A stretch of 64,000 nt of DNA from Atopsyche davidsoni (taxonomy: Eukaryota; Arthropoda; Insecta; Trichoptera; Hydrobiosidae), in NCBI GenBank assembly GCA_022113835.1, contig JAILWY010000014.1, positions 2,232,001 to 2,296,000 on the forward strand, read 5' to 3'. A program made the position numbers and the translations under genes. Positions within the stretch are counted from its first letter, which is position 1. The number at the start of each line of letters is the position of its first letter. Of the stretch, positions 12,140-24,805 are shown piece by piece. The notes beneath the pieces are model-generated. The model was not told where the DNA came from, did not search any database, and worked only from the letters and a program-made list of their open reading frames with translations.

Positions 12140-12470
12140 CTTATTAGTATTTGAGTATCACGTCCGATGAATTCGTGGTATCTAGATGTGGTGAGCTTCG
12201 GACATCCGTCCGGATTCGAATAAAAGTATTAGTACAACAAATATGAATAGGTTGCGATGTTTTTATGTTTACAATGATTTTGTGGTGATGTTTCGAATGA
12301 CAGTAGCAAGAAATGACAAACAATCAATATCCCTGTACATGGTCCCAGCACTGGGACCGAAACGTTATAAGACAAAAAACATCAAGCAGCTCATCGAATA
12401 CCAACGGCAGCCAAAACCTACGAATATATGTATATTTTATTTTTTAACTTAAAATTTCACCAAAAAAAAA
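12140..12470 (+). repeat. Dispersed element remnant with GGGACCGAAACGT hairpin
   Basis: The segment contains GGTCCCAGCACTGGGACC (an 18-nt hairpin) followed by GAAACGT and then AAAACATCAAGCAGC. The same combination occurs at about 42625-42665 and, without the second part, on the opposite strand at about 32720-32760 and 52970-53010. It is a dispersed family; the hairpin followed by GAAAC is reminiscent of hammerhead-ribozyme-bearing retroelements, but the core is not clear enough to claim this. Confidence 0.45.
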
Positions 12471-13426
12471 AATAAAATCAATAAACTGCATCGCATGCCA
12501 TATTTTTACTCAAGCATACATTTGTATTAGTTATAAAATTACTTTTTAAATTTGTAGATTTAATATATAATTTTAAAAATGTCGCTTTATAATAAATTTT
12601 TTTTAAATTTATTTACATTTTTTTTTTTACTTTAAATCACTTAAATTAGTATGTTATATCACATATATTCTAATTTATTAAAAATTCTACTAGCCGAATG
12701 GCTAGGAGGTATCAGAAATATTGCAAGTAGTGACATTTTGCAACATTTGCTGGTATGATATGCTGCAGTGAAAAAAACTGTAGCGAGTATTGTATGGGAA
12801 TGATAAAATAGGTTCGTGTTCCTTCGCTACCTTATTGAGATTGATTTCAACTATTGCGAATTAACCCGAACTTTATTTTTTTTATCACAAATATGATCAA
12901 AACTAAAATTAAATTTTACTTTCATAAACTAATTTAAATAATGGGTTTTTGTTTTTATCTTTTTATAAAAATCGAAAAATTACTTTATCATCAAAATGAT
13001 AAATTTTGAATAAAATTTTTATACATAATTAATACTCATTGTTTAAACAAAAAACACGAATAGCTAAATGGCTAGACGTTTTCAATGATCGATGTTTCCT
13101 AGTCATGCAGATGTAATTTTTATCAAATTTGATTAATCGTTTGATAAAGAAACTGTTATTTTGAAGTATTTTATTATTATATATTTATGATAACATATTT
13201 ATTTTCATTCATAAGAGTTTTCGTTAGCATTTATCTATGTTAATAAAAAAAATCAATTTTTAAATAATATTTATAAAAACACCCTGTATTTTAATAAACA
13301 CGTGTAAACTAATAAATGTAATAAAATATATTTTTTGAACATATAAAGTAAATCAAATATTTTATGTAAGCCAGTTTCAGAGTTGCTTCCTGAGTATCAA
13401 GTACACACGTATAGGGAATCAGTAAA
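12471..13426. other. AT-rich intergenic spacer
   Basis: No gene or clear element is supported. Two short related phrases, TAGCCGAATGGCTAGG near 12692 and TAGCTAAATGGCTAGACG near 13062, may be degenerate tRNA A-box-like repeats. The 60 nt before gene 3 contain possible initiators but no strong TATA box. Confidence 0.4.
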
Positions 13427-14583
13427 ATGCGTAATAGAGTTGTGCTGGCAGGTATATGCCTTGTAATCGGGCTAAACTCTGTTGGTAAGCAAAACTGACA
13501 ATGTTTTAAATAAAAAGTTATAAGCTATTTTGAATAAAAAATGTTAAATTTATCATATATATTTTATAGTTTAATAAATATTCAATAATTAAACAAATAT
13601 TTATGTATACCTCAACATACATGGTTAGAAATGTATTATTTATTTATTAATATCTGAAGATTAGTTTTGATTAGTTATGAGTAAAAAATATACTCTTTAT
13701 AGTCATTGTAATAGTTTATTATGAAAAAATAAAATGAATGGGGTACATTGTTTTAAATTAATTAAAAATATTGTTGTAAGGAAATATTAAAAGAAGATAT
13801 ATTTGCTTCATAGATTCGCGGTCCTTGAATAAACCGACAAAGATATTTGTCAATCTTCACAAGGATGGCAAGCATGGAGGTCAGTATAAGGATGGAACAT
13901 TAGGAGTTCTGGCTAATGTCCTCGTTCTGAAGAATCACGAAGATCATAAGGATATCATCGCTGTCCTAGGCTACCAGGAAACAAACGACCGACAAGACGA
14001 AGAGAGTAGCAATAGGAATCGAAATAAAGATGAAAGATATGAAAATGGAGGCGACGATAAAACTGGAGTTGATAATAAATTCAGAAATGAAGATGACTTT
14101 AAAGTTATTACTAGACATGACTATGGAGATGATGAAGTGGTTGATGATGGATTAAAAAATAGACGAGAAAATGTGAAATATGACTATAAATACGGAAGTG
14201 GAGATGACTTTGGAAATAAACGTGGTGTTTATAATGGACTTGGAAACGGACGTGGCAACGCACATGATCACTTAGGAGATCATGAATTTGAGAATGGATT
14301 TGGAAATGGGGGTAAACGTGGTATTTATATGGAAGACCATGAAGCTGATTACAATGGGCCTGGCTTTGGATATGTAAATGGATACGGCAATAAAGATGGC
14401 TATAAAGATAATTCCAGACATGAAAATGGTGTAAATAAAAGATATGGATTTGAAAGGGGAAATGACTGGAGAAACGTAAATGTAGACGAATATAAAGTTG
14501 ATGGAGGTGGCAACGTAGGCGACTATGGATATGGACTTGACTATGGATACGATAATAGATATGGCAACAGAGGGGTATGGTAA
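13427..14583 (+). CDS. Gene 3: secreted Gly/Asp/Tyr-rich protein (275 aa)
   Basis: Unrecognised secreted protein. Exon 1 is 13427-13484 (MRNRVVLAGICLVIGLNSV, signal peptide; donor GTAAGC; phase 1). Exon 2 is 13814-14583 (acceptor CATAG), ending TAA. The mature N-terminus begins DSRSLNKPTKIFVNL and contains GTLGVLANVLVLKNHEDHKD followed by IIAVLG; this aligns with gene 4 and appears to be a small conserved domain. The rest is low complexity, rich in Gly, Asn, Asp and Lys, becoming Tyr-Gly-rich at the end (GYGLDYGYDNRYGNRGVW). There are no cysteines in the mature part. AATAAA is at 14686. Probably a structural secretion; the function is unknown. Confidence 0.8.
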
Positions 14584-15010
14584 CAATGGACGTTGTTGAT
14601 ATGGTGATCGTACGTTGCTATGCAGTGGTTGTAAAATTGTTTTTGTTTTCAAGAAATAATATATTTAGGCTGATTTGATATTTTTAATAAAATATTAATA
14701 TAATACAAATAAAAATAAGTTACTTGCAAATCCCAACCTTTACTTATAAAAAAATTGTTTTATTATTAATTTCTAAGTATATCATTAGAAAATCATTTAC
14801 ACATTGATCGATGATCTTTTGATTCCATACTCACTGTATGAGTCGACGGCTGAATAAATAAAATAAGATAAAATATTTGTTATAATTTGATACGTAACTT
14901 TAAAACGTTTTGTCACAATAAAATGTTGAGTGCCATCGCTAGAGTCGACCTCACAGCCATGGCCCTGCTAAAAATATATATATACCATGATTAATTATTG
15001 CCTTTAGGGC
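14584..15010. other. Gene 3 3' UTR and spacer
   Basis: The first ~110 nt are the probable 3' UTR up to the AATAAA at 14686. The rest is AT-rich with no supported feature. Confidence 0.5.
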
Positions 15011-15620
15011 TATGCTTACAATACGGTGTGTGGCTGTCCCCTGGTCTTGGCGCAGTTGTGAGGCTTACAAGATGTGTTTTAGGTGGTAGAGTACATGGGT
15101 TTCTTACCATTATTTAACGATGCTCAAACGTTGCAGATGTATTACGTAGTTGAGAAATATAACTGATGAAGATTGCGAATGCACTTTTTTGCAGTTGCAT
15201 AATGAAACTAATTATTCATACAGACTTTTCGAAACCTTGAAGATGCTCCTGTATTCAGACAGATAAATAGTATGGTAAGGACTTTCCTGTACCATCGATA
15301 AATGCACATCTCTCTCCAAATGCACTTCTGGACTTGTTGCGTTGGAAACTTCTTTAATAAAACAAACATGACGTAACCATTCTGGAACTCTTTATTTCAT
15401 CACGCGACGGCGACTGTTTCATTATTTCTAAAGTATTAAGTAAAGTAACTTATAATTAATGACTCATGCAAAAAGTTTACAAGGGTTGCAAATAAGGGTA
15501 CATAAACTTAGTAACGAAAATAGAGTAATCCATATTACGCTACCGCCTAAGCCACACCTTGTAAGCCTCACAACCTCCGCGCAGCATCAGGGGATAGCTA
15601 CATACCGTATTGTAAGCATA
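15011..15620. mobile_element. MITE-like element with ~90-bp terminal inverted repeats
   Basis: The left end begins TATGCTTACAATACGGTGTG and the right end is its reverse complement (CCGTATTGTAAGCATA at 15605-15620). Similarity between the arms extends about 90 bp inward, including GAGGCTTACAAG and GTGGTAGAGT. No transposase is visible in the ~430-bp interior, so this is a non-autonomous DNA element. Related fragments occur at 25027-25110, 25312-25365, about 38190-38270 and about 61741-61765. Confidence 0.7.
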
Positions 15621-16218
15621 ATGCAAACATTATGAATAAATTAGCTATTGACAACTTAATAATATTATAAAAATATAATATTTTAAATTTAATTTGCATA
15701 AAAAGATTGTGTTTGGTTTAAACCTCACCTATTAAAATATATAATTGTATAAGTTGAATATATTTATTTAACTCATACAATACCAAGAAAAACAAAATTA
15801 ACTAATATGATTGTAATTAAATCATTTTGGCCAGTCAATTCTAACATTTAGGACTTTATCACACATTATTAAAAATTGGAAAAAAGTAATTATTTTATAA
15901 CTTAAATTAATTTTATTATGAAAAGTATTATGCAAGTATTATTGTATACGCAAAATTTATACTCGTGGTATATAAAACTTAATATAACTTGAGTATATAA
16001 AATGACACCCTGTGTGCATATCGGATTCATTATTGTATATAAAAATGTTTTGAACCTTATTATAAACGAGCAATAAAAATGCAACAGCGTGCAAATTTTT
16101 TCAGTATATATATTATTTTGATTTAATATTTGTGTAGAAGTTTATAGGTAGGCGGTATTTCTCTGGTGATTCGATTCATCACAAGGGTTTTTAAAGTAGA
16201 GGATCTCCATCCCCGCTG
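15621..16218. other. AT-rich spacer before gene 4
   Basis: Mostly AT-rich without structure. A possible weak TATA box (TTTATAGG near 16140) lies about 75 nt before the gene 4 start codon. Confidence 0.35.
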
Positions 16219-19048
16219 ATGATGCACTGTGGAGCCGTGTGGTGCCTGCTGGCTGGGCTCTGCCTTGTCGGTAAGGATATTGAGTTTCAAATTAAATATA
16301 TACAATGGCCCAAAAGAATCATCCGAAAATTAAATCAAATCATATATAGGGAAAATTTTCGACATGCTCCAATTTGAGAAAATTCTCACCTATCAGATAC
16401 AAGCGTTTAGAGATGCTACCACAAATAATGTAATATATAAAAATACTTTTTTTTTTATATAACAATAAAAAAAATTATATTTTTAAAATAAAAATCATAA
16501 AATGTGCAATAAAAATAAAGTGAGAGTGTTCATATTTGTAGATATATGAGTTTTTACTTTGTCAGATGCTCGTAATTTGGCTGGAGATACGAAAGTTTTA
16601 ATCGATCTGAATGACGACAACTACCCTGGAGAAGTCAGTGGAACCTTGGAAAAAGTTGTTGTTCTGAAGAAACACGATGACCACGAAGATGTCATTGGAG
16701 TCATTAGCGTCAACGCCGGTGATGAAAATAAAGACGACAATTGTTACAGTTGTGTAGATGGAGAAAATAACAATGAAGGCAACGGTAGAGTCCAGAGTTC
16801 TAATGGTCAACAAGGTTGCTGTAAGGGAAATGGAAATAAAGATGGCAAAAACAATGGTGGTTATCACGACAGCAATCTTAATGGAAACAATGACAGAAAT
16901 GACCGTGATGGAAAAGGAAATGTTAATGATTATGACAATAGAAGTGACAATAACAATAAGATTAGCAGGAATTATGAGAATTACAGAGAAAAAAACAGTG
17001 GTTTCAATGAAAATCGAGATGGAAATGGATATGAAGGTGGTACTAATGGTTGGGAACGTAACAATAACAACAATGAAAAAAGTAATGGTAACAACAATGG
17101 AGGTAAAAACAATGCTCTAAACAACGGTAACAATCCAGGGGATCCAAAAATTGCCAATAATTACAATGAGAATTATATTGAAAGAGATAACATTGTTTTT
17201 AATGATAAACAAATTGAAAATGCAATTATAAATAATGCTTACACAGAAAAAGGTCACGAAGATAACAGTGATAATGGAGACAGATTCAATGGTCTATCTG
17301 GTAACCAAGGTGAAAACAAAAATGAAAATGATGGTGGCAAATTGTTACCACCAGTAGTAGGTGAAAACAATTTTTCTAATGGAAATCAAGGAGAAAATGG
17401 AAATAAATATAGTAATGATAGTAGTGAAGGCCAAGAAAATAGCAGCGCAAATACTGGGGTTGGTAATGATAACGATCGTGAAGGTGGAAATAATGAATCC
17501 AATGGAGACACAAATAGAAATGATGTAAATAATGTAAAAGAAGCAGTTCAAGAAACTAACCGAGAAGGGAATAACAACAATAGGGGAAATTATGATTATG
17601 AAAATAATTTAGATCGGGGAAGTTACAATACTATCAATGCAGGTGGTTCTGATAATAATTTTGGAGGCGAAAGCAATAGTCATAATGTTCGCTCAGGTGA
17701 AAGCGATAACAGAAATAGTGGTGGCAACACAGGAGCTCAACAAAATAGCAATACCGCCAATAAAGTTTTCAATGACAATAATGATGGAAATGCTCCAAAA
17801 AGTGACCAAGGAGGAGACGGAAACGAAAATGAAATCATCAGTGAAGGAGTTCGAGAAGATGGAAATACAAACAATGGAGGTAATAATGATAACAAGATTG
17901 AAAGCAGGAAAAATGACCAAAAGAGTAACCAAGAAGGAAATGGAAATAAATATGAAAGTATTGTTAAAAAAAGTCAAAAAGATGACTATGACAGTGAAGG
18001 TGGTAAAAATAACAATGGGGATAAAATCAATGCTCCAAATACAAACCAAAAAGGAAACGAAAATAAATTTGAAAGTAACAATAGAAGAGGTCAAGAAGAT
18101 GGTAACGGAATCAATGGAAGTGGTGATGATAATACTAATGGGGGTGTAAAAACCGATCTTCATACTTACCAAGAAATAAATGAAAATGTAAAAAATTATA
18201 TCAATGGAGAGACTAGAGAAAATACCAATAAAATCTTTGTAGATGGCAGAGATAAAAATGATGGAAGCGGAGACAATGTTTTTAATCTAAATCTGAATGG
18301 TAATGGAAATGGTAGAGGAAGTTGGGATGAAGTTAACAACAACAATGATGGTGGTAGTAGTAACAATGCTCTTGTCGGTAACCGAGGTAGCGAAAAAAAT
18401 ACAGAGTATAGTCACGAGAAACAATATACTAAAAATTTTAATAGTTATGATGCAGGTAACAGATACAAAACTATTGGAGGTGGAAATAACAACCTTAATG
18501 GAAATCGAGGTAGTAACGGAAATGAAAAACGTGGAGGCAACAGAAGAAGTCAAACATTTGGAAATAACATACACATTACTAAGAAACAAGGTGGCAACAG
18601 AAACATAAATAGCAACGGCAGTCAGAGAAGGGGTTATTATAATGATGGTGCTTATGGTAATTTCTACGGCGACCGAGGTATAGGAGAATACCAAGGAAGA
18701 TGGTTTTCAGATGGTGATTATGCTGGAAGAAATAGAGATGGGTTTAGAAAAGAATACGGATCCCAAGATGAAAATGGAAGAGAAAATAGAAGAGGCAGTC
18801 TATCTTGGAATAGTGGTAGCATAAGAAGAAGATACCGAGGCGATGGGGTAAACAGTGGTGGGTGGGATAATGGATACAGCTACGGTAACGGTTTTCAAAA
18901 TAGAAAGTACGGTGGTTATGAACGAGGGTACGGAGATGGATACAACTTTAGTTATGGAACTGGCAATGGTCCTCAAAAAAACCTTGGAGCTGGTGCTGTG
19001 GGCAGCAACGGAAACTACAAGAAGAGCTATCTGGTGGTGGTACACTAA
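16219..19048 (+). CDS. Gene 4: secreted Asn/Gly-rich protein (844 aa)
   Basis: Paralogue of gene 3 in its N-terminal domain. Exon 1 is 16219-16270 (MMHCGAVWCLLAGLCLV, signal peptide; two adjacent ATGs; donor GTAAGG; phase 1). Exon 2 is 16566-19048 (acceptor TCAG), ending TAA. The mature protein begins DARNLAGDTKVLIDL and has GTLEKVVVLKKHDDHEDVIG, matching gene 3. A small Cys cluster follows (CYSC, then CC). About 700 residues of irregular Asn/Gly/Asp/Glu-rich sequence come next, without a strict repeat period, then a Tyr/Gly/Arg-rich tail (GYERGYGDGYNFSYGTGNG) and SYLVVVH at the end. AATAAA is at 19079. Probably disordered and hydrophilic; a silk, glue or coat component is plausible, but the function is unknown. 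Confidence 0.82.
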
Positions 19049-19084
19049 GAGCAATATTAAATTAAAAAATAATTAAATAATAAA

Positions 19085-20800
19085 TAATTTTTTTTTAACG
19101 ATTGTTGTTGAATAAATCAAACAGTTCTTTTGAAATGTTGTTTTTAATTAAACATCTTTTTATCTACATACTTTGAAAGGTAAGGCAATTTTCAAAAAGT
19201 AAGAAATAATGGCTACTTATACGATAAAATTATTTTTTACCTTGTTATTATTTGTGGATGTTATAAAAATCTGACTATTCGACCAGTTTTAGAGTTGATC
19301 GTGTCAATAAATATTTACAGAAATGTCGAACTATTTATTAGGAAAATATTTTTTTGTCCATGTCATATAATTGATCGATCGATTGAAACTCTAAACTACA
19401 ACGCAACGCAATTATAAATTATTCGGTGATTCAATCCATTATTTTTCGATATATTTGAAATAATCAATTATGCATTATAATTTTTTTCTAAATGGAACGA
19501 ATTATCTCAAAAAATCGTAAATGCGTTTTCTATATTATATTTTATGTATTAAATATTTAGTAAGGAAATTCCTTGTTTAAAAAATTGTTTTTTTTAATGA
19601 AATATTTAACGACACATCTAGATGTAAAGGTATTCAAAAATACTATAATAATAAAACAAAGCATTTTATAAGTTTTTCGTAAAAGACCTTAAAAAATTTT
19701 CTATGGTTCTATTGAAAATATTACAGCGTTATTGCAACTGATTGCATAATAATTGAAATACTTCCGACCTCTTCGTATTCATGAAAAATGTGTAACAAAA
19801 CTCAGGAAATTTACCTTTTGTATCCTTGGTAGTCCTTCACGAAATATGGTGCAATGGTAAGTATGCAGTCGTACTCCAAAGAAGCAGTCGTGTTTGACTT
19901 AAGGTTTGTTGAGATTCAACAATGGCGATGGAGTGAATCCCAGAAGAAACGATGAAAGCATTGTCGCCTCGAGGTCATGGTGCCATGGTCAGGTCCTACC
20001 CATAATCGCTTCATCTTGGTAAGGACTATACATTTGAATAGCATGTGTTGAGCTCGACATTAGAAAGATCCTGTCTAAATTATGAAAACAATGAGGCGTG
20101 AAGAGCAAACCCTGAAAAATGCCAGGCAGATATGTAACAGTATAAAAGAGACAATAAGGCAAGTATGCCCAACACCTCATCCCTTAATTATCAACCCGCT
20201 CTGTAAAAGCAGGTGACGTAAAAAATAGATAACAAGCGAGGTTCATCCATCACTTAAAAAATCCACACACTAGTTGATGAATGGATGCTCTTGGGGATGA
20301 TTTTGTACCTCTCGTAAAATAAAGTCAAGTAATAAATAAAAACAGTTGTATTGTTAACAGCCGATATATATATAAATAAGCGGTTCTCTTTGAACGCATG
20401 GACAGTGGTGAAATTTTTTTTATAAAAAGTTTCCTGTCACTGTTTAGTTTTATTAATTATTCTTAACTTTGTCTTGCTCATTGTTCTTCAACAATTTTAG
20501 AGCCTATCAAGAAAACATTGACTGCTATCATGGATTTCCACACAAATATATTTTTTTATATATATTATATAAATATATAGAGTTTTTTTTTATCGTTAAT
20601 TCTAGTTAGGGCATCAACTGCAAGTGTCTTTAAAAAAAAAACCACTTGGGAAAAATAATCAGCCGTGATATTAAAAAAATACACATTTCCTTATTTCATA
20701 ATTGGCAATTTGTACGAAACGTGGAAATGCATTATGAAAGTATTTATTTAAATTTGCGCAGGTACTTCCAATTTGTAACGTTATTTTTGCAACATTTAAG
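19085..20800. other. AT-rich intergenic region, no gene supported
   Basis: No open frame with signal peptide and splice signals was found. The part around 19800-20170 is somewhat richer in GC and could hold an old repeat or a dead gene, but nothing in it matches its neighbours convincingly. Confidence 0.4.
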
Positions 20801-20801
20801 A

Positions 20802-20840
20802 TATATAAATATGGGGACCCGTGCCTGCACTCGCCATCAG
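20802..20840 (+). promoter_or_regulatory. Core promoter of gene 5
   Basis: A TATATAAAT box at 20802-20810 is followed by ATCAGA at 20836-20841, a fair initiator, about 40 nt before the ATG at 20879. Confidence 0.5.
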
Positions 20841-20878
20841 AAATCTGCTCCTCCAGCATCACCAGCCCCGCACCCATT

Positions 20879-21534
20879 ATGCAGACCACCCGAGTATACT
20901 TGCTGTGCCTGTTCCTGGCGATCGGAGCTTATTGCATCAGTGAGTATCTATGCACGCAGATGACAATGTAATATTTAATAAATCCAAAACCTTTACAGAC
21001 TTTGCCAACAGTGTTTTTAACTGTGGGTATCTGGAGTCAGCTGCCTACACACCATCTCACAACCAGCCAATAGTATCCTACTTTGCATTGTTTACCATGG
21101 CAAAATCATTAAAAAATATTCAAATAAAAGGGAAGCTATTGGCTAATCACCACTTGCTTGTCGGTTGTGTCGCAGTGTGTCTAGTCGGCGGTTGGCGACT
21201 AAATTTGTTGGTCAAAATGTACAGTGTATGTGGTGGCAAATATCACCCAGTCCAGGCGTGGCTCAGCCCCTTCAAGCAACGTCCGGCAATGATACTATGA
21301 TCTCGTCTTTGAACAGGTTCCGCTGGAGCCACGAAGGGCCCCCTCCTCGATGACGACAAGGAAAATAACTCCATCGAAGGCTTTGGGAGGAACGACGATA
21401 ATACCGGCAAGATAGTTTACGAGACATCTGGGGGAAGGTTTACCGAAGAACCGGTGTACGGCACGGTGGTGAAGGAGGGGTTATACCAAACCAGAGATAA
21501 CGATGCAACCGGCAACATCAAGACTTCCCCATAG
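20879..21534 (+). CDS. Gene 5: small secreted protein (92 aa)
   Basis: Unrecognised. Exon 1 is 20879-20939 (MQTTRVYLLCLFLAIGAYCI, signal peptide; donor GTGAGT; phase 1). Exon 2 is 21317-21534 (acceptor GAACAG), ending TAG. The mature ~72 residues begin SSAGATKGPLLDDDKENNS and are hydrophilic, with TGKIVYETSGGRF and PVYGTVVKEGLY; there is no cysteine. AATAAA is at 21688. The signal peptide resembles that of gene 6 (TTRV-LLC). The exon is more GC-rich than its surroundings, which supports selection for coding. Confidence 0.7.
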
Positions 21535-21699
21535 GAGATGAGTGTGCCATTTGTGATGGTGAAACGAAACTACCAGAAGATGGAAGTGATTGCATCATCA
21601 GGTCATCAAGTGTCTACTCTAATCACTTCGAATTATTTTCCTGTTTGAAATATTTATAAGTATACACCAATTTTTCGTATTTTATCAAATAAATACTAG

Positions 21700-22159
21700 T
21701 TTCAATTTTAAAGGTTTTTTTATTTATAGCTTTTCCGGGTTTTTTTTACTTGAGTTATTTAAGAAAACACATTTGCGGTATATCTCTAGATCAAAAATAA
21801 TTTTTCTCAATACTCAATTCACAGCGTCTCTTTAGTAAATAAATAGTATTTAAACATCCATCAATCAGCCCTAATAAATATTATTTAATAAATCTTCCTC
21901 ATACATTTTTAAAACGTTGCAAATATTGCAACAAAGCTTTATCTAAAGAAGGTCTAAAATCTTGATTTATACGTACAATGTTTTTCGAGCAAAGCACTGA
22001 CCGACGAGACCAAAGCAAATTGACATTTTTCTTCACAAATTTAATAGCAGGCTATGTGTTATTTATGTACAAGGCGTAAATTATTTTTCAGACTTATTAT
22101 TGATATTGGAAATAATGGTACTTCCTTCATTAAAAATTCACAAATTATATATATATATA
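21700..22159. other. AT-rich spacer
   Basis: No supported feature. The end is an (AT)n run against which the following Helitron starts. Confidence 0.5.
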
Positions 22160-23185
22160 TCTACTATAATAATAGCCATTGTGTGTTTGTATGTTTGTAT
22201 GTGTGTATGTTTCATTTTTCCGTTCTGTATAGAATATCTTAAAAGATACAACGCTGATTTTTTGCACATAAGTTAAGTAAATTTTTCCGCAGCTATGTGC
22301 CGAATTTCAAGACGATAGGATAATATTTTCATTCATAAACTTTAAAATATGCTTTAGCGAATTTCAATATGTACGAATTATATGATTCAGTTCTTCACCG
22401 TGAGAATTTCAAATTTAGAACTTTTACAAAAAAAACAAATTTTAGATGCTTCTAAGAAATTTCCAGCTTATGTCAGTTTGACGCAAACGCCATCTCCATT
22501 TTTTTATCGAAATTGCATTAGAAATTATTAATCACATCATTAATAACTCAAAATAACACCTTCTACGCACAGAAAACGTAATTAAAAAAGAATTGCACAA
22601 TTGAACGTGATAAAGACTGCATCAAATAAAGAACAGTGCAGTGAAAAGTGATGCGTTGTTTGTGACACGAAATGTGACATAAATGTCAAGCAATGAGTTG
22701 GAAGGAAAACGTGAGCAGCGTCTTCTTAAAATTCGAGTACGCGCATCGACCTCAAGACAAAAAAAAACTGATGCACAGCGAACGCTGCGTTTGTCTTCGG
22801 ATTAATTAGTGTGACCTGTCGATTCTGCAATGCTTTACATTATCAAGCAGAAAACCCATCAGATGGAAAGTTCAACAGTTCAAGTGCACAAAGATAAAGT
22901 GAAACTACCAGCAAGGCCTATTTCCCCAGTATATTTAAAGGATATTTATAATGTAAATTTCAAGAGAAAAATAAGATCATACAATAACAGTATATCTTTT
23001 GCATCAATGGGAGCTAAATTAACAGTGGGCCACTCTGCTTCAAAGTTGAAGGCCAAGTATATTACAGAACTTTGCACCTTCATCCAACTGATGGTACAAA
23101 ATTAAAGCATTATTCATCTTATTATGTTCAAACACTATCGCATCGTTCATCAAATACGTCATTTTATGACGGGCTACATTGCTAG
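22160..23185 (+). mobile_element. Helitron copy A (1026 bp, with decayed replicase pieces)
   Basis: The element starts TCTACTATAATAATAGCC after an A and ends CTAG before a T, the Helitron target rule. Eleven or so nt before the end lies the hairpin CGTCA-TTTTA-TGACG, the expected 3' structure. The interior holds a piece that reads KIRSYNNSISFASMGAKL (about 22965-23020), typical of Helitron replicase N-terminal regions, and an upstream piece shared with copy B. No full Rep-helicase remains, so it cannot move by itself. Confidence 0.85.
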
Positions 23186-23330
23186 TTAAAAATAATAATA
23201 GTAGTAGTTTTCTGCATTTTGATTATATTATCTATAAAATATTATGGTTATCCGTAAAATAAAAATAATTCCAGGTTTGTTAAATTCAATTACTTGCAAT
23301 TCGTAACGTTGAATTTAAAGTGTTTTTGCT

Positions 23331-23340
23331 TTTTATAAGA
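23331..23340 (+). promoter_or_regulatory. TATA box of gene 6
   Basis: TTTTATAAGA lies about 55-60 nt before the ATG at 23393, a spacing like that of gene 1. It is only 145 bp downstream of the end of Helitron copy A, so the transposon sits at the edge of the promoter. Confidence 0.5.
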
Positions 23341-23392
23341 GTGGAAATCTCTGTTTGATCCACAAGGCTCTTGTTTTTCCACGAGCATCATC

Positions 23393-23982
23393 ATGGGGAC
23401 CACTAGAGTGTTCTTGCTGTGCATGTGTCTTGTAGCGTTCATTTCCATTAGTAAGTATTTATATATATATATATATCTCAAATATATTTTTTTTCTTCAC
23501 GGCTACATTCCTATTTATTCTTAATTACTCATTAATTTGATTTTATGGACAAATCACAAGTAATCGATCACTCATTTATTCATAAGTACAGTGTTTTAAT
23601 TTTATTTTCAGAAATGTAGAAATCATTTGAGTTAAACATTCATATAAAGTCATCTCTAGCGGCGTCCCCATCTCCTTTATCCTGAGCCCTGCAAACCCGC
23701 ATGGAAAAAATGATTTAAAGGTCAATAATATAACCCAAAATAAATAACCCATTGCTTCCTCGTTCAGGTGCCAGCCGCAGCCTGGGCAAAACTGACGGGA
23801 CCGATAAGCGAGATGAGACTAAAGGTCTCCTTGGCCAACAAGACTATACTCCAAAACACGAAACCTCACGCAGAGACCATACAGACGATGATGGATCCAA
23901 TGAGCACGGTAAGAATCACAGCGGGGATTGCGAAGATAAGCCCAAGTCTCGAGGAAAATACAGGGACTTGAGTCCGCATTGA
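23393..23982 (+). CDS. Gene 6: small secreted hydrophilic protein (90 aa)
   Basis: Unrecognised. Exon 1 is 23393-23450 (MGTTRVFLLCMCLVAFISI, signal peptide; donor GTAAGT; phase 1). Exon 2 is 23768-23982 (acceptor TTCAG), ending TGA. The mature ~71 residues begin SASRSLGKTDGTDKRDETKG and are very hydrophilic, rich in Asp, Lys, His, Arg and Ser, with a single cysteine. The signal peptide and an ETKGLL/ATKGPLL stretch resemble gene 5, so these are likely diverged duplicates. AATAAA is at 23990, only 8 nt after the stop. The intron includes a short GC-rich segment (23650-23715) of unknown meaning. Confidence 0.7.
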
Positions 23983-24095
23983 AGGAAACAATAAATATAA
24001 TCATTTTCACAGTTATTCGATCATATAAAATGTTACCTTGAATATTTAAAAAAATAAAATTATATTTACTAAAGCAATTGAGTTTTTATAAATTA

Positions 24096-24805
24096 CTAGA
24101 AATGTAGCCTGTCACAGAATGACGAATCAGATGAACGAAGCAATAGTGTTTGAACATATGTTTGGCTGAATACTCGAATATCTGGGTACTCGAATTTTAA
24201 GAAGACGCTGCTCACGTTTTCCTTTCGATTCATTGCTTGACATTTGCGTCACATTTCGTCTCACAAACAACGCATCACTTTCACTGCACTGTTCTTTATT
24301 TAATGCAGTCTTTATCACGTTCAATTGTGCAATTCTTTTTGAATTACGTTTGCTGTGCGTAGACGGTGTTATTTTTTTAGGAGGCATTTTGAGTTATTAA
24401 TGATGCGATTAATAATTTCTAATGCGATTTCGATGAAAAAATAAAGATGGTACTTGTGTTATAAACTGACATAAACTGGAAATTTCTAAGAAGCATCAAA
24501 ATTTGTTTTTTTTGTAAAAGTTCTAAATTTGAAATTCTCGCGGTGAACAACAGAATCCTATAATTCGTACATATTGAAACTCGCTAAAACATATTTTTTA
24601 GTTTTATTAAATTAGTTTATGAATGAAAATATTATCCTATCGTCTTGAAATTCGGCACATAACTGCGGAAAAACTTACTGAACTTACGTGCAAAAAATCA
24701 GCGAATATCTATAGAATATCTTAAAAAATATATTTTAAGATATTCTATAGAGAATCAAAAAATGAAACATAACCACACACACACAATGGATATTATTATA
24801 GTAGA
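24096..24805 (-). mobile_element. Helitron copy B (710 bp)
   Basis: On the minus strand the element starts TCTACTATAATAATATCC and ends CATTTCTAG, flanked by A and T as expected. The 3' hairpin is CGTCA-TTCTG-TGAC. An open piece on the minus strand (about 24387-24127) begins MPPKKITPSTHSKRNSKRIA, the kind of basic N-terminus seen in Helitron proteins; it is truncated. Sequence matches copies A and C end to end except for the interior deleted in B and C. Confidence 0.85.

Noticed and set aside
22054..22242. Short frame at the start of Helitron copy A
   Set aside because: Crosses the Helitron boundary and the (AT)n run; no coding features.
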